Below are positions 37,401-52,400 of a stretch of 64,000 nucleotides of DNA, piece after piece. Source of the DNA: Theropithecus gelada (Eukaryota; Chordata; Mammalia; Primates; Cercopithecidae); NCBI RefSeq assembly GCF_003255815.1, contig NC_037672.1:100618282-100682281 (forward strand), in the 5' to 3' direction. Position numbers and translations under genes: made by a program. The notes under the pieces were generated by a model. It ran no database searches, was not told the origin of the DNA, and was given only the letters and a program-made list of their open reading frames with translations. Position 1 is the stretch's first letter. Every line of letters begins with the position of its first letter.

Positions 37401-40400
37401 GCTTTGAATGCGTCTCAGGTTTCCAAAAACTTAATCAATGAACAATTTAAGTAATGTTTAATCATTTAAAGTTGTTATTTAAGAAGTATCTTAAGTATCA
37501 GGTATAGTCCATGAAAAAAATAAAAAATAATAAGTATTACTTAATATGTAAATAATTACATAATTTAAATAACCCATATCTTGTATATTAACAGTTTAAT
37601 CACTGTGAAATATAAGGGCAGAGGAAGATGAGAAAAAGAGATAAAGGAGGGACAAAGTAAAGGGGGCAATACAGCATAGTAGCTACAATCATGGGTTTAA
37701 GAGGCAGATTTGTGCGGCTCAACTATTAGTTTGATAATGGGTTATTGGGGATAAAAGACTACCTACTTTTGAAGAGTTTATAAGTAAATTAAATAATGTT
37801 TTTGAAATTCTTTAGCATGATGTTTGCCGTATAGTAAGTACTCACATTTTTGCCATTTTTCTTTTAGGCAAGTAGAAAGAAAAACTGGCAGGCCATGGAT
37901 TTACAGAAACATTCACCAGCCTGAAAGATTTGCATTAACCTCTAAAACTTTATCAGTGCAACTTCTTTTCCCTCATTACCGTCTTTTATTCAACATAACG
38001 ATACTACTACTACCAAAAAAATGGTAAAGACTAAGGGTGGGCCATAATATTGAATAAATGCAACATTTGAGGAATGGCTGCTACATGGATTATACTACTA
38101 AGTATACAGTTAAATACACAAAGATTTCAATTCTGAAAGCAAATTGACTTCTTTCTGCAAAGCTTCATTTTCTTCAACTTCTTTATTTAGTTCTTTCTGA
38201 AGATCAGTAATCTTTCCTTCCAATTCCAAATTATAGAGCAAATCTAGAAAGTTTTGGTAAATTGTATAAAGATCCAATGTTGGAAAACAGGTAATTTAAT
38301 TTTTAATAGTCTTTGAATCACCTTTTTCAGGATCAGCTAAAGTTTATTTGAAAAATAATCCTTTATGATTTGAAATCCATGGAAATCTTTATAAATATTA
38401 ATAAGAAATGACACTAAAGCATAATAATTGAGTTTTTAAAAAATCAGAGTATAATGAATTTTTAATCATTGAAATATGCTTGAAAAATTGTTTAGGTACA
38501 TTTCTAGAAGAAGTCAGATTTGAAAAAAGATGTTTAAAATTACAAAATACCTTTTGGAACTTTGCCATCTATAAGGGAGGTGAGTTTTGTTATCTCATTA
38601 AAAGCAGATTGTAATTCTTTCTCCAGATCTACTTGCATTTTCTTTTTTGCCTCCAATTGGCTTTGATATAACTGAATATCATTTTCCATTTGCTTGTATG
38701 TACTTGCAAGTTCTTGCTATTGAGAAAAACATTACAAATGCACAAAAATGCACTGATCATTACAACTACTTTACTATAAATATTACAAAAAATACTTACC
38801 ATTTTCTCCTTCAGCTCCAGATTTTCACTTCTAAGAAAGGCTGATTCTCTCTTGGCATCAAGGGCTACAGTTTCAGCATCAAACAGCGTCTGTTTCATTT
38901 GTTTTTGGTCTTCAATGCTTTCCTAAACAGATGACAAAAGGGGTTCAGTGAAACCTAATTTTCAGAGTTGGAAAATTCTTAAGAGAATATGTATATAAAT
39001 GTTAACTCTAGCTAACCAAAAAGCGTACAAATATGCTAGTTACCAAATATATAAAAAGAAATCACGTTTTCCTAATAAAAATATTTTTTAAAAATTCTGG
39101 TCATATTTTTCAAATTATATAAGCAATATATCAAATTATATAAGCTACATATCATAATTTAGATCTGTTTTGTTTAAAAGTTAACACAATTGTTGTTCAG
39201 CGAGGCTGTTTTCTATGTATTTTTATTTTGAGTTATTCTCTTCAACACATGATAGGTAAGTAGTTAACAGTTATATTAAAGATATTAACCCACAAATTGA
39301 AAAGGAAAAAGACAAATGATCTAATAGAAAAACAGAGAAAAGATATGAACAAGAAATTCACAGATGAAAAAATGCAAATGAAAAATAAATGAAAAAAATC
39401 TACAACCTCATTTCTAAAGAGAAGTGGTATTTTAACATGACTTTAGCTTATATGAAATCAATGATATGTTCTTGGAAAAAAATTAATAAATTAATACATG
39501 AATAAATAAGGAAAAAGAAACAGTAATTTTTAAAAAGTGGGCAGTTCTGCTTGCCACCCTATGAACAGACACTCCAGAATATATAAAAGTGCCTTGCTAT
39601 CCAGGGCCTCAGAATAGGATGATATAAAATGGTATGAATCCCTTTAAAAAGAATCATTTGTCACAAATAAAAGGCAACAAAAGAATAGAAGGTAACAAAA
39701 ACTAAAAAACTCAATTGAAAACAGAAGAACAGAATCTAGTCTTTTAAAAGTTCCAGCTAGAAACTGTTACTATAAAAAAAAAAAAAGTACTAAAAACTGG
39801 AATCAAACATACTTTCTTGAAGCAATCAGGTATATTGAAAGCAAACTGAAGAGATTAAATGACATCAACATCAGATTCAATGTTATTTAATGCCAAGATC
39901 TTCTATCAACTAAAATCATCTAGAACTATAAAATTATGAAAAAATATACAAGTTTAGATATTTAAGATTTTGACTATATACTACTGCATGCATTTGTATA
40001 AAACTACTGAAAAAAAATTCAGAATTTTAAAAATTTACTTTTTTTTTTTTTTTTTTTCCTGGAGACAGAGTCTTGCTCTGTTGCCCAGGCTGGAGTACAA
40101 TGGCATGATCTCGGCTCATTGCAGCAAGCTCAAGCAATCCTGCCATCTCAGTTACCCAAGTAGCTGGCAGTATATGCCAGGCTTATTTTCACATATTTTG
40201 TAGAGACCAGGTCTCATTATGTTGCCCAGGCTGGTCTTGAACTCCTGGGCTCGAGTGATCATCCCACCTCAGCCTCCCAAAGTACTGGCATCACAGGGAT
40301 TAGCCAGCATGCCTGGCCTAAAACTTAGTGATTCTTAATGGGAGCCTGTCCTTAACTTCTTTATATTTACTCAGAGGATGATATGATCAACTTTCTACAA

Positions 40401-43400
40401 ACGTAACTTTATCTCTAAAATGGCAAATATACTAACAGTCCCTATGTCATAGGGTTATTGACAGACTTAATAAAATACATACAAATCTATTACAACAATA
40501 CCCAGCACAAAGTAGGTCCAGTATAAGCATTTGCTAAGATGATGGTGTGCTATATATATTTATGTGATTACGTAACAAAATAAGTCTGATTTTTACCAAT
40601 GAGTATGACAAGTCCATTTTTATATTTTCTAGCTTTTGAGAGTCGATGTATTCCTGTAGCTTCTTAATCTGGTCTTCCTTTTCTCTAAGCAGCTCTACTT
40701 TTGAACTTAGTTCATTCTAAAAGAATCAAAGGAGAGAGTAACAATTTAGAATCTGATCTGAAGTCTACGGGATAAAAACAGAACTTATATATATTAGTTT
40801 AAATCCATAGTAAAATTCAAAGTCACTAATATTTTAAAAACATAATTCCCTTATTTCTGACATTATGATCAGTTACATATGTTGCATGTTTTATAGTTCT
40901 AATTGTTTATCAATAGAAATACCCACATGAATGCTCACCTCAAGATCTTGATTATATACTTCTGCATGCTTAACTAAATTCTTTAAGTTCGAAATTTCAT
41001 GAATTAGTTGCATCTGTAAGAGCATGTGAACAGGTAACAGAGCAAACCAATAGTTAATAAAGCAAAGCAAAGCAAAACAAAAAACAAAAAACAAAAAAAA
41101 CAAAAGGCATTGGTTCACTGCTTCAGAATCACCCAACAGTTAGAAAGGACTGAGATCAATTGTTCAAGCTATTGCAACAAAGCACCTCATTATTTAAAAA
41201 TACTAGAAATATCACCCAAAACATATCAAACAAATGAGGAAAAAACCTTAGCATGACCCCACCAAGTAGCTGGATCATCTGTTAATAAAGCTACAATAAT
41301 GTCAATAGCAAATTAGTCTGCACCACTTGGAGGAAAGATTTAAAAAGTGGTAATCAAACCTTGAAAAATACACATTTAGTAGATTTTTGTTTTCAGTCAG
41401 TTAAGTACAGAAATGTATTAATACTTATAAAGTTTTTTTTTTTTCCTTCCCATAAAGTATCCATCTGGCTCTACATTGGTGTACTACATTGTAATAAGCT
41501 CTGATTTAGAATCTAGGTTTGGTTTAGGGTTGTTTCATGCAGTGCCTTTACAATATTATTACTTTCCACCAATGTTACACAGGTATGGAATGATCAACTA
41601 TTACCTTGATTTATTCCAGAGGAAATATTGTACTCCATTATACTGTTCAACCATGTAAAAGTATAAAGGTAGAAGTATTTTTATTGAGGTTTCCTTTCTA
41701 CCAAAATATCTGTAGCATTAAATATCCGAGTACTAAAAAGTTTGTTGAAAACAAGTAAACCACACATAACCAAGATAAACATTTTCCCTGTAATTATTTA
41801 ATCTTCATAATCAGATGAGCACTTACAAAGTAAAAGCACATTCTAATACTACGTAAGGGGCTTGAAAATAGTATCTTAGGCCGGGCGTGGTGGCTCAAGC
41901 CTGTAATCCCAGCACTTTGGGAGGCCGAGACGTGCGGATCACGAGGTCAGGAGATCGAGACCATCCTGGCTAACGTGGTGAAACCCCGTCTCTACTAAAA
42001 AATACAAAACACTAGCCAGGTGAGGTGGCGGGCGCCTGTAGTCCCAGCTACTTGGGAGGCTGAGGCAGGAAAATGGCGTAAACCCGGGAGGCAGAGCTTG
42101 CAGTGAGCTGAGATCCGGCCACTGCACTCCAGCCTGGGCGACACAGCAAGACTTCATCTCAAAAAAAAAAAAAAAAAAAAAAAGTATCTTATTTAAATAT
42201 TTTCTGGATGTTTAACTGAGTCCTGACTAGTTTTAAATTTCAGACTAGTGCAAGTGTTGACATGACTATTTCAGGTCAGCGCTATCCAAGAGAAACATAA
42301 TGTCAGACACATATGTAATTTAAAATGTCCTAGTAGGCACATTAAACATAAAAAGAAAAAGGCAGAATTCACTGTGATAACATATTTTATTTAATTGAAT
42401 ATATCAAAAAAATTTCTTCCAAAATGTTTTTTCAGGTAATCTATCCGACATGTTTCTTTAGGTAATCAATATAAAAAAATGAATGATTTTACATTCTTTT
42501 TTATACACTTAGGCCAATTCAGACTGGTCCCATTTCAAGTGCTTAATTGCCACATATGGTTAGTGGCTACCCCACTGTAGAGCACAGTCTTAGACATTTG
42601 TACTGCTTTTAATTTAAACTGGTTCCATCTTTTACCTTTTCTTCCCTATTTTTAACTTCTGTGAAAGAAAATCACATTTACCAATAAGGAAGAATCAAAA
42701 ATCAATCCTAACTTTTAAAAATAACTTAAAAGAGATTGGGTACATTCAGGGTAGTACAGCCATAGAAAATGAAAGCATTTAAAGAATACTCATTTAGAAA
42801 AGAAAATTTTCCTACTTCTTATTTGAAATAGCACTTTATCTTAGGTACTGGTTCTTATACACAGAAAATAATTAGCTTTTGTAAAAATAAAAACATATGA
42901 TCTGATCTATAGTTAATACATTGCTACCATTTAAATTGCATAAATACTATTTACATTGCAGATTTAAATGGTAATTGTCAGTAGGTAAAATGAAATATTT
43001 AACTTAAATCTCCAAGCAGTAAAAAGTATAAAATTAAATACACCAAGTTAAAATACATAGATGGTAAAGATTTTTCTTATTCCTTGAGTATTGTGACATT
43101 TCCCATTCTCCCTCTAAAACATACTATTTAAGCATCTCACGTTACTACTATATTCCCACTAGAAAATTATATACAACTTGGGTGATTTTTTTTTTTTTTT
43201 TTTTTTGAGACAGAGTCTCGCTTAGTCGCCCAGGCTGGAGTGCAGTGGCGCGATCTCGGCTCACTGCAAGCTCCGCCTCCCGGGTTCACGCCATTCTCCT
43301 GCCTCAGCCCCCCGAGTAGCTGGGACTACAGGCGCCCGCCGCTTCGCCCGGCTAATTTTTTGCATTTTTAGTAGAGACGGGGTTTCACCATGTTAGCCAG

Positions 43401-46400
43401 GATGGTCTCGATCTCCTGACCTCGTGATCCGCCCGCCTCGGCCTCCCAAAGTGCTGGGATTACAGGCTTGAGCCACCGCGCCCGGCCAACTTGGGTGATT
43501 TTTGATAAAAGCTTTAGGAAAACCAGGGAAATGACTCCATGTTCTAAGGCCATAATTTGACTTTTATTCCCTTTTAGCTACACCTTTCCCCAACATGTAG
43601 GTTTTGGAACATATTTTGCTACATACACATAGACTTATATTTTTAACATGGACTAGATACTGCAAAACTGTTTTTGAACAGGATAAGTTTTTATTACATA
43701 ATCTTTTAAGTAACCTTAAAATTTGTGTCTAATTAAAAATAAAAGGCCTAGAGCAGTGGCTCACACATGTAATCCTAGCACTTTGGGAGGCCGAGGTGAG
43801 CAGATCACTTGAGCCCGGGAGTGTGAGACTAGCCTGGCCAACATGGCAAGACCCCCGTCTCTATAAAGAAAAAGTTTTTTAATTATATATTTTTTAGATT
43901 AGAAAGCTGAGTGTTTTGTTAAAAAGAAAAAAAAAGAAAAATAAATTTAAAAAGAAGGGGCCGGGCGCGGTGGCTCAAGCCTGTAATCCCAGCACTTTGG
44001 GAGGCCGAGACGGGCGGATCACGAGGTCAGGAGATCGAGACCATCCTGGCTAACACGGTGAAACCCCGTCTCTATTAAGAAATACAAAAAATTAGCTGGG
44101 CGCGGTGGCGGGCGCCTGTAGTCCCAGCTACTCGGGAGGCTGAGGCCAGAGAATGGCGTGAACCCGGGAGGCGGAGCTTGCAGTGAGCTGAGATCCGGCC
44201 ACTGCACCCCAGCCTGGGCGACAGAGAGAGACTCCGTCTCAAAAAAAAAAAAAAAAAAAAAAAAGAAGGGAGTAGAATTTTTTCTCCCTCAACTGTGGTT
44301 AAAATGGAAGAAAAACTGCAGTGTGATACATGTCATATATTCTGTGGTATTTTTGTAATCCTTCTCTGTGTTGACTCAATTCAATAAGCTTCAATTTTTC
44401 TTATTAATATATTAATGATGTGAGAAAAATATTAGAGAAATTACTGCCATTTATCCTAAAAGTTAGTTTTATGTCATGTTATTATTATATATAAAAAACA
44501 TATAAAAATTAGATGAAATTTTAAAGTCAGAAGGGACCTTGGTGAGCACCTGGTCTCTACTTCAAGGGTGGAGAAATACAGGAAGCCCTGAGATTCAATG
44601 ACTTGCCCAAGGCCTTGGCAATAATTCGTAATAGGATTGGATCTGCGATGAGTTTATAAGTGGCAAAACTGGGGCTTAAATCCAGGCAATTTCACTCTGG
44701 AGACCATGTTCTTAATAATGACACTAAGCCAGTCCCTTTGATAAAACCTAGTTTTATTGATTAAAGTCCAATGGTTTTGTCATGCATGACATTTTGCACT
44801 TCATTAATATGCATTTTAAAACAAGTTAAATGAAACCCTGTGGAGAAGTTAGACTTTTACCTCTTTGAATATAATACCTATGAAATGAAGAAATAATTTT
44901 AATTTGTAGGTAGAATGGAAATAATAGCTTTGGCATAGAATTCTTTTTTCCTTTAAAAAAGAAAAGAGATTGAGAAACTGAACAATGATATTAAGGAAAA
45001 AGGATCGTGGCCTTTTGGGCTAGCCACATAGAAGTCTGAAAAGTAGCTGCAAATTAATTCATCTTTTAACTACATAAAACACTGGGTCTTATTTTTTTTT
45101 TGAAGGGGGGCATTCACGAATCATTTCGCAAGCCTGATAACAACTACAGATTCTTGTTCCAGAAAAATGAAAATGCATTGAAAAATTCTGCAAAATAATT
45201 TCACAGCATCTGTGGCCTCTAGGTTAAGGACACTTTGCACTAATAACTCCTTTTAATCTTTTGGACAATTTCTGAGTCCCTAAAGTCTAATGGTTTCTGG
45301 ATTAAGTTCTCGTAACATGTAGTCTAATATTTTATACTTAGAAAATGAGTGATCTGTTTCTAAAAATTCCATTAAAACTAGTATTAGTTATACTAATTTT
45401 CATATAACTCTCTTAGATGGAGAAGGAAAAGCAAAACGTATAAAATTAGCTTCTCTATCTATTCTAATGTTTTAATTATTTAGAAACATACTTTCTAAAG
45501 AAAAAGAAATCCATTAATATGTAGCATCCATATATAAAACAGTCATCTAGATATTAAAATTCATACTGATCTCAGTAGGAAACGGCTATGCTCTAGGTAG
45601 CATTTATGTATGCTCAATAAAATGTAATATACAAACTATAAGGAAACAATTTCAAGACAAATCCATCAAGAGGCAGACACACCAAACCTTCCCACAGATG
45701 CTTTTAATTCCTTCTTCTCTTGCATAAGCACCAGGGAAACAAATATGATTTAACTATTTTTAAAATATAAATGAAGAAAATATTTCTTAAATTTTCTAAA
45801 TTATATATACATATGAAAAATGGTTAGATCTTCAACACCTCAATCTTAGAAAAAAAATATCTTTAAGACAATACTTCTGAGTGATGTCAAGAAGATGACA
45901 GAATAGGAGGTCACCTGTTCATATCCCCCCAAAACAACAAGAATTCTGTACCTATTACAGACAAGTCTTTTTGTGGGAGCCTTTGGATTCAGGTAGGAGG
46001 TTGCAAAACCCCAGTAGAACTCAAGACTTAGAAGTGTTGTTTTTGAGAGTGTATACCAACACCCAGGTGGGAGTCCTGCTAATTGTGCTCCCAGGTTTAT
46101 ATGCAGAAATGGTCCCATTCCTTGAAGGACTTAGCTACAGCCCTGTTTGGCCCAGAGCCTGCAACCAAAACTCTCTGTCAAGGGGTCCGGGAGGAATCAC
46201 ACACTCTAGGGTCTCAGCAGATGGGCTCTTTTGCCTGTTGACATTGGTCTTGGCAGTGGACCCAAATGTTAGCCTGTCACTTGGCTCCTGCCCTCTTCAA
46301 GCTGTAGTCCTAGCTTAGTACTGCTTGCACAAGGACCCAGAAGGGAACATGCCCATCTGAGCCACCAGGATAGGCTTGTCGGCCTCTGTCCCATAGCAGA

Positions 46401-49400
46401 TTCTGAAGGAGACATGTATTGGTTCCAGTCCTTCCCTGTTGCAGCCTCTCTGCTCCCACTCACACAGAGAACTGCCAAGAGATGAACCTGTCTAAGCCAC
46501 TGGGACAGGCTTGTAGTCCTCCATCCCACAATAGATCCTGAACGGGCCCTGTCTCAGCTTCAATGCCTCTTTTGTGCAGTCAGGAAGCTATCTCGACTGT
46601 TTTGGGAACTGCTGGGTGAAGCACCTGCCCCAGCCACCAGGATAGGCTTGATGCATCTTTTCCATAATAGATCCTAAAGGGGTCTTGTCTTGACTGCAGT
46701 CCCTCTCTACTGCAGCCTGGCAGTTATCCTTCCTGTGTAGGACAGGCCTGCTGGCTTCCATCACATAGCAGTTCTGGAAAGAACCTTGACTGCCCCAGCT
46801 ACAGAATGCAAGCAATCCTCCCTGCATAAGGAACTGCTGGGAGTCTTGTCAGCTCTTGCTACCAGGTTAAGCTTACCAACATTGGTTCTATAGCACATTC
46901 TGAATTAACTCTGAAGCTTGGTTTCAGTTTCTCCTAGCGATAGTCTGAGAATGGTTTCACTAAGCCAGAATCCTACCGGGAGACAGATGTATCCAAGTCC
47001 CTGTGGCAGGTTTTGCAACCCTTGTCCATCAGCAAATTCTCAAATGGCCCTGGATCTTGATACTGACCCCTGTCATCTGTAGAATAAGAACAGCTCTGCC
47101 TACCTGGGGACCTATAGAGAAAGGTGTCCAGTAGTGCCTCAGCAGGATAACACGCTGACCTCAGTCATACTATGGATCTTGAAAAGACCTTATAAAGATG
47201 GTGAAGACTAAAATAAACAGCTAAATTTGTCTTAAATGTGCAGACACTGCTGCGTGACCACAAGTATCATGATCAGGGAAAAATGATGTCACCAAATGCA
47301 CAAGGTAAGGTACTGGTGACTGATCCTAAAAGATGGAGATGTATAATCTGCCAAAGAATTCAAAAGAGTTATTTTAAGCGAGCTCAGCAAACTTCAAGAA
47401 AACGTAGAGAAACAATCCAGAAATTTATCAGGGAGACTGAAATAATAAAAAAACCAAACAGAAATCCTAGAGCAAGAAAATACAATGAACAAAATGAAAA
47501 ATGCAATAAAGAACATCAACAGCAGAATCGATCATGGAGAAGAATTTGTGAGTTTGAGACAGGCTATTTGAAAATATAGAGTCAGAAAGCAAAAAAAAAA
47601 AAAAAAAAAAGATGAAAAGAAATGAAGCTTATGGGACAAAATCAAAAAACAAATATTTGGGTCACTGCAGTTCAAGTTGAGAAAGACAACAGGACAGAAA
47701 GCTTATTTAAAGAAATAATAGCAGAAAATTCCCAAACCTGAAGAAAGCAATACATATTCACATATAGGAAGGTCAAAGGTTACCAATCAGATTCAATCTA
47801 AATGACCCTGCCCTAAGATGTATTATATTCAAACTCAAAAGTCAAAGACAAAGAGAAAATCCTAAAAGCAGCAAAGTAGCAAGAGTAAAGAGGCAAATAA
47901 CATAGAAAGGAGTTCCATTATGGTTAGGAGCAGACTTCTAAGCAGAAATCTCACAGGCTAGGATCACTAAAAAGTCAAGAAACAACAGATGCTGGAGAGG
48001 ATGTGGAGAAATAGGAATACTTTTACACTGTTGGTGGCAGTGTAAATTAGTTCAACATTGTGGAACACAGTGTGGCAATTCCTCAAGGATCTAGAACTAG
48101 AAATAACATTTGACTCAGCAAGCCCATTACTGAGTATATACCCAAAGGATTATAAATCATTCTACTATAAAGACACATGCACACATACATTTATTGCAGC
48201 ATTGTTCACAATAGCAAAGACTTGGAACCAACCCAAATGCCCATCAATGATAGACTGGATAAAGGAAATGTGTCACATATATACCATGGAATATTATGCA
48301 GCCATAAAAAAGGATGAGTTCATGTCCTTTGTAGGGACATGGATGAAGCTAGAAACCATCATTCTCAGCAAACTAACACAAGAACAGAAAACCAAACACC
48401 ACACGTTCTCACTCATAAGTGGGAGTTAAACAATGAGAACACATGGACACAGGGAGGGGAACATCACACACTGGGGCCTATTGGGGACTGGGGGGCTAGG
48501 GGAGGGATAGCATTAGGAGAAATACCTAATGTAATTGACAGGTTGATGGGTGCAGCAAACCACCATGGCATGCATATACCTATGTAACAAACCTGCATGT
48601 TCTGCACATGTACCCCAGAACTTAAAGTATAATTAACAACAACAACAACAACAAAAAGGAATCTCACAGGCCAGGAGGGAGTGCAATGATCCAGTCAAAG
48701 TACTGAAGGAAAACAGTTGTGACATCGAAACATAGAACATCAAATATTCAGAAGGTGGAAGGAGATCAAGTGTGGAGTTTGTTTATTAATCAATGATAAT
48801 CTGTTATCAGTTTAAAATAACCTGCCATAACTGTAAGACTTTTTCTTGTAAGCCTGATGGTAACCACAAAGGAAAAAAGTCTATAATAAATACACTAAAA
48901 ATAAAAAGGTGTCAAAACATACTATCAGAGACAATAATTTAACCAATAAGGAAGACAGTAAAATAAGATAAAAGGATCTAAAAAACAAATAGAAAACAAT
49001 TAGCAAAACGGAAGTAGTAATTTCCTACCTATCAATAGTTCCTACCTATCAATGTAAATGGATTGATTCTCCAATTATAAGACAGAGTAGTTAAATGGAC
49101 TACAAAATCCAATTATATGCTGCCTGAAAGAGATTAACTTCACCTATAAGGATACAAATAGATGGAAAGGAAGGGGTGGAAAAAGATATTTCATGCAAAC
49201 TGAAATTGTAAGACAGCAGGAGAAGCTATACTTATATCAGCTAACATAGACTTTACATCAAAAAGTGTAAAAGGAGACAAGGTCATTACATAATGATAAA
49301 GGGGTCAACTCAGCAAGACGTTACAACAATTGTAAATACATATGCACACTGAACATGGCAGAAAATATATAAAGCAAATAACAATAATCTGAAGGAAGAG

Positions 49401-52400
49401 AGACTGCAACACAATAATAATAGAGGATTTCGAAACTACACTTTCAGCAATGGACAGATTATTCAGACAGAAAATCAACAAAGAAATAGCAGATTTAAAC
49501 TGCAGTCTAGACCAAAGAGACCTAACAGATGTTTACAGAACATTCCATTTAACAGCTGCAGAAAACACATTCTCATCAACTGCACATGGAACATTCTCTA
49601 AGACAGATAATACATTAGGCCACAAAAACAGTCTTAAAAAATTTAAAATCAAAATTATATCAAGTATCTTTTCTGACTACAATGACATAAAACTAGAAAT
49701 CAATAATAGCAGAAACTATGGAAATATTAATTAAACATGCTTCTGAACAAGCACTGGGTTAATGAATTAAAAGAGTAATTTAAAAAAGTTAAGACAAATG
49801 AAAATGGAAACACAATATACCAAAACGTATAGGATGCAGCAAAAGCAGTTCTAAAAGAGAAATTTATAGTAATAAACACCAAAAAAGAGGAAAGATCTCA
49901 AACTACCTAAACTATTACCTCGAAGAATTAGAAAAACAAGAACAAACTAAACCCTAAATTAGCAAATGGAAAGAATAAAGATGAGAGCTGAAATAAACAA
50001 AATAGGGTCATAAAAAAAATCCACAAAATAAAGAGTTGGGTTTTTTTTTTTTTTTAAATAAACAGAATCAACAAATCTTTAGCTAGACTAGGTAAAAAAG
50101 CTGACTCAAATAAATAAAATCAGAGATAAAAAAGGTGACATAACAATTGATAACACAGAAATACAAAGAATCATGAGACTAGTACGAACAATTATATGCC
50201 AATAAATTGAAAAATCTAGAAGAAATGAATTCCTGTACCAATTACCTCGCAAGATTGAATTATGAATAAATAGAAAACCTGAACAGGCCAGTAATGAGAA
50301 AGGAGACTTGAATCAGTAATAAAAAGTCTCCTATCAAAGAAAGGCCCTGGACCTGATCGCATCACTGCTGAATTCTACCAATAGTTACAGAAGAACTAAT
50401 ACCAATTCTTCTCAAAGTATTTCAAAAAATTGAAGAGGAAGGAATTTTTCCTAACTTATTCTATGAGGCCAGCATTACACTGATACCAGAAATAGACAAA
50501 AAAGGAAAACTACAGGCCAATATCACTGAAGAACAGATGGAAAAACCGTGAACAAAATACTACAAAACTGAATTTAACAGCACATTTAAAAGATAATTCA
50601 CCATGATAAAGTGGGATTTATCCCAGGAATACAAGAATGGTTCAACATAAACAAATCAACAAACATGACATACCACATTAACAAAACAATGAAAAAAAGT
50701 CATACAATCACTTCAACAGATACAGAAAAATCATGAGAGTTCAATACCTCTTCATGATAAAAACTCTTAATTAGGTATAGAAGGCCACATACAATGAACC
50801 CACTGCTAACGTAATACCAAATGGGGAAAAGCTGAACGCTTTTTACTCTAAGATCAGGAACAGGATAAGGATGTTCCCTTTTGCCACTTTTATTCAACAT
50901 AGTACTGGAAGTTCTAGCTAGAGCTATTCAGCAAAAGAGAAAAATAAAACATAATAGGAAAGGAGGAAGTTAAATTGTCTCTATTTGTAGATGATATGAT
51001 CCTATATACAGAAAACCATAAGGAATCCATCCAAAACTGTTACAACTAATAAGAAACTCAGTAAAGTTGCAGGGTACAAAATCAGCATAAAAAAACAGTA
51101 GTATCACTATATGTTAATAGCAAACTATCTAGAAATGACACAAAGAAAAAAATCTCATTTATTACCAAAAAAATACCTAGAAATAAATGTAACCAAGGAG
51201 GTGTCAGAAAATGAAATTAATTTGAGGTGTCTCTCAAATGAAAACTATAAATCATTAATGAAAGAAATTGAAGAAGACACAAATGGAAAGATATGCATGT
51301 TCATGGACTGGAAGAATATTGTTATGATGTCCATATTGTCCAAAGTGATCCACAGATGTAATGCGATATCTATCAAAATACCAAGGACATTCTTCGCAAA
51401 AGTAGATTAAAAACAATCCTCACATTCGTATGGAACCCCAAAAGACCCTGTATAGCCAAAGCAATCTTGAGCAAAAAGAGCAAATCTGGAGGCATCATAC
51501 CATCTGCCTCCAAAATATATTACAAAAGTATAGTAACCAAAATAACATGCTACTGGCATAGAAACAGACAACAGGCCAATAGAACAGAGAACCCAGAAAT
51601 AAATCCACGCATATACAGCCAACTGATTTTTGACAAAAGTACCAAGAACATATGTTGCGGAAAGGATAGTCTTTCTTCAATAGTGGTGCTGGGAAAACTG
51701 AATGAATATCTATATGTTGAAGGAAGAAACTAGGTCTCCTGTCTCTCATGATATATAAGAATCAATTCAGAATGAGTTAAGGACGTAAATATTAAGACTT
51801 GAAACTATGAAACTACTAGAAAACAAGATAGGGGAAATGCTTCATAACATTGGTCAGGACAAGGAATTTTTGGATAAGACCTCAAAAGCACAACCAAAAA
51901 GACCAAAAATAAATAAATGGAACTACAACTAAAGTAAAAGGAAATCATCAATAAAGAGACAACCTACAGAATGGCAGAAATATTTGCAAACTATACATCT
52001 GACATATGGTTAATATCCAAAATATATAAGAAACTCAAACAACTCAATAGCAAAAAAACCCCCAAACAACTCAATTAAAATACAGGCAAAAGACCTGAAC
52101 AGACATTTCTCTAAAGAAGACATACACATAGCCAACAGATAGATGAAAAAAAAGTTCAATATTACTAATAATCAAGGATATGCAAATCAAAACCACAGTG
52201 AGGTATTGCCTCATCCCAATCAGAATGGCTTACCAAGAAGGCAGAAAAGAACTTCTTGGCAAGGATGTGGACAAAAGGGAATCCTTTTACACTGTTGGTG
52301 GAAATATACAGAAAAGAGTATGAGGGTTCCTCAACAAAGCAAAAATAGAACTACCATAAGATCCAGCAGTCCTACCACTGGGTATATACCCAAAGGAAAT

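Noticed and set aside
37855..37890. ttttag then GCAAGTAGAAAGAAAAACTGG on the plus strand as a misplaced small CENPE exon
   Set aside because: Wrong strand, and the similarity to the expected coding is too weak.
43368..44207. Short proline- and serine-rich open frames
   Set aside because: Typical Alu translations.
45971..46827. Open frames on both strands in the GC-richer stretch
   Set aside because: They lie in the 5' region of the old L1; no known protein similarity.
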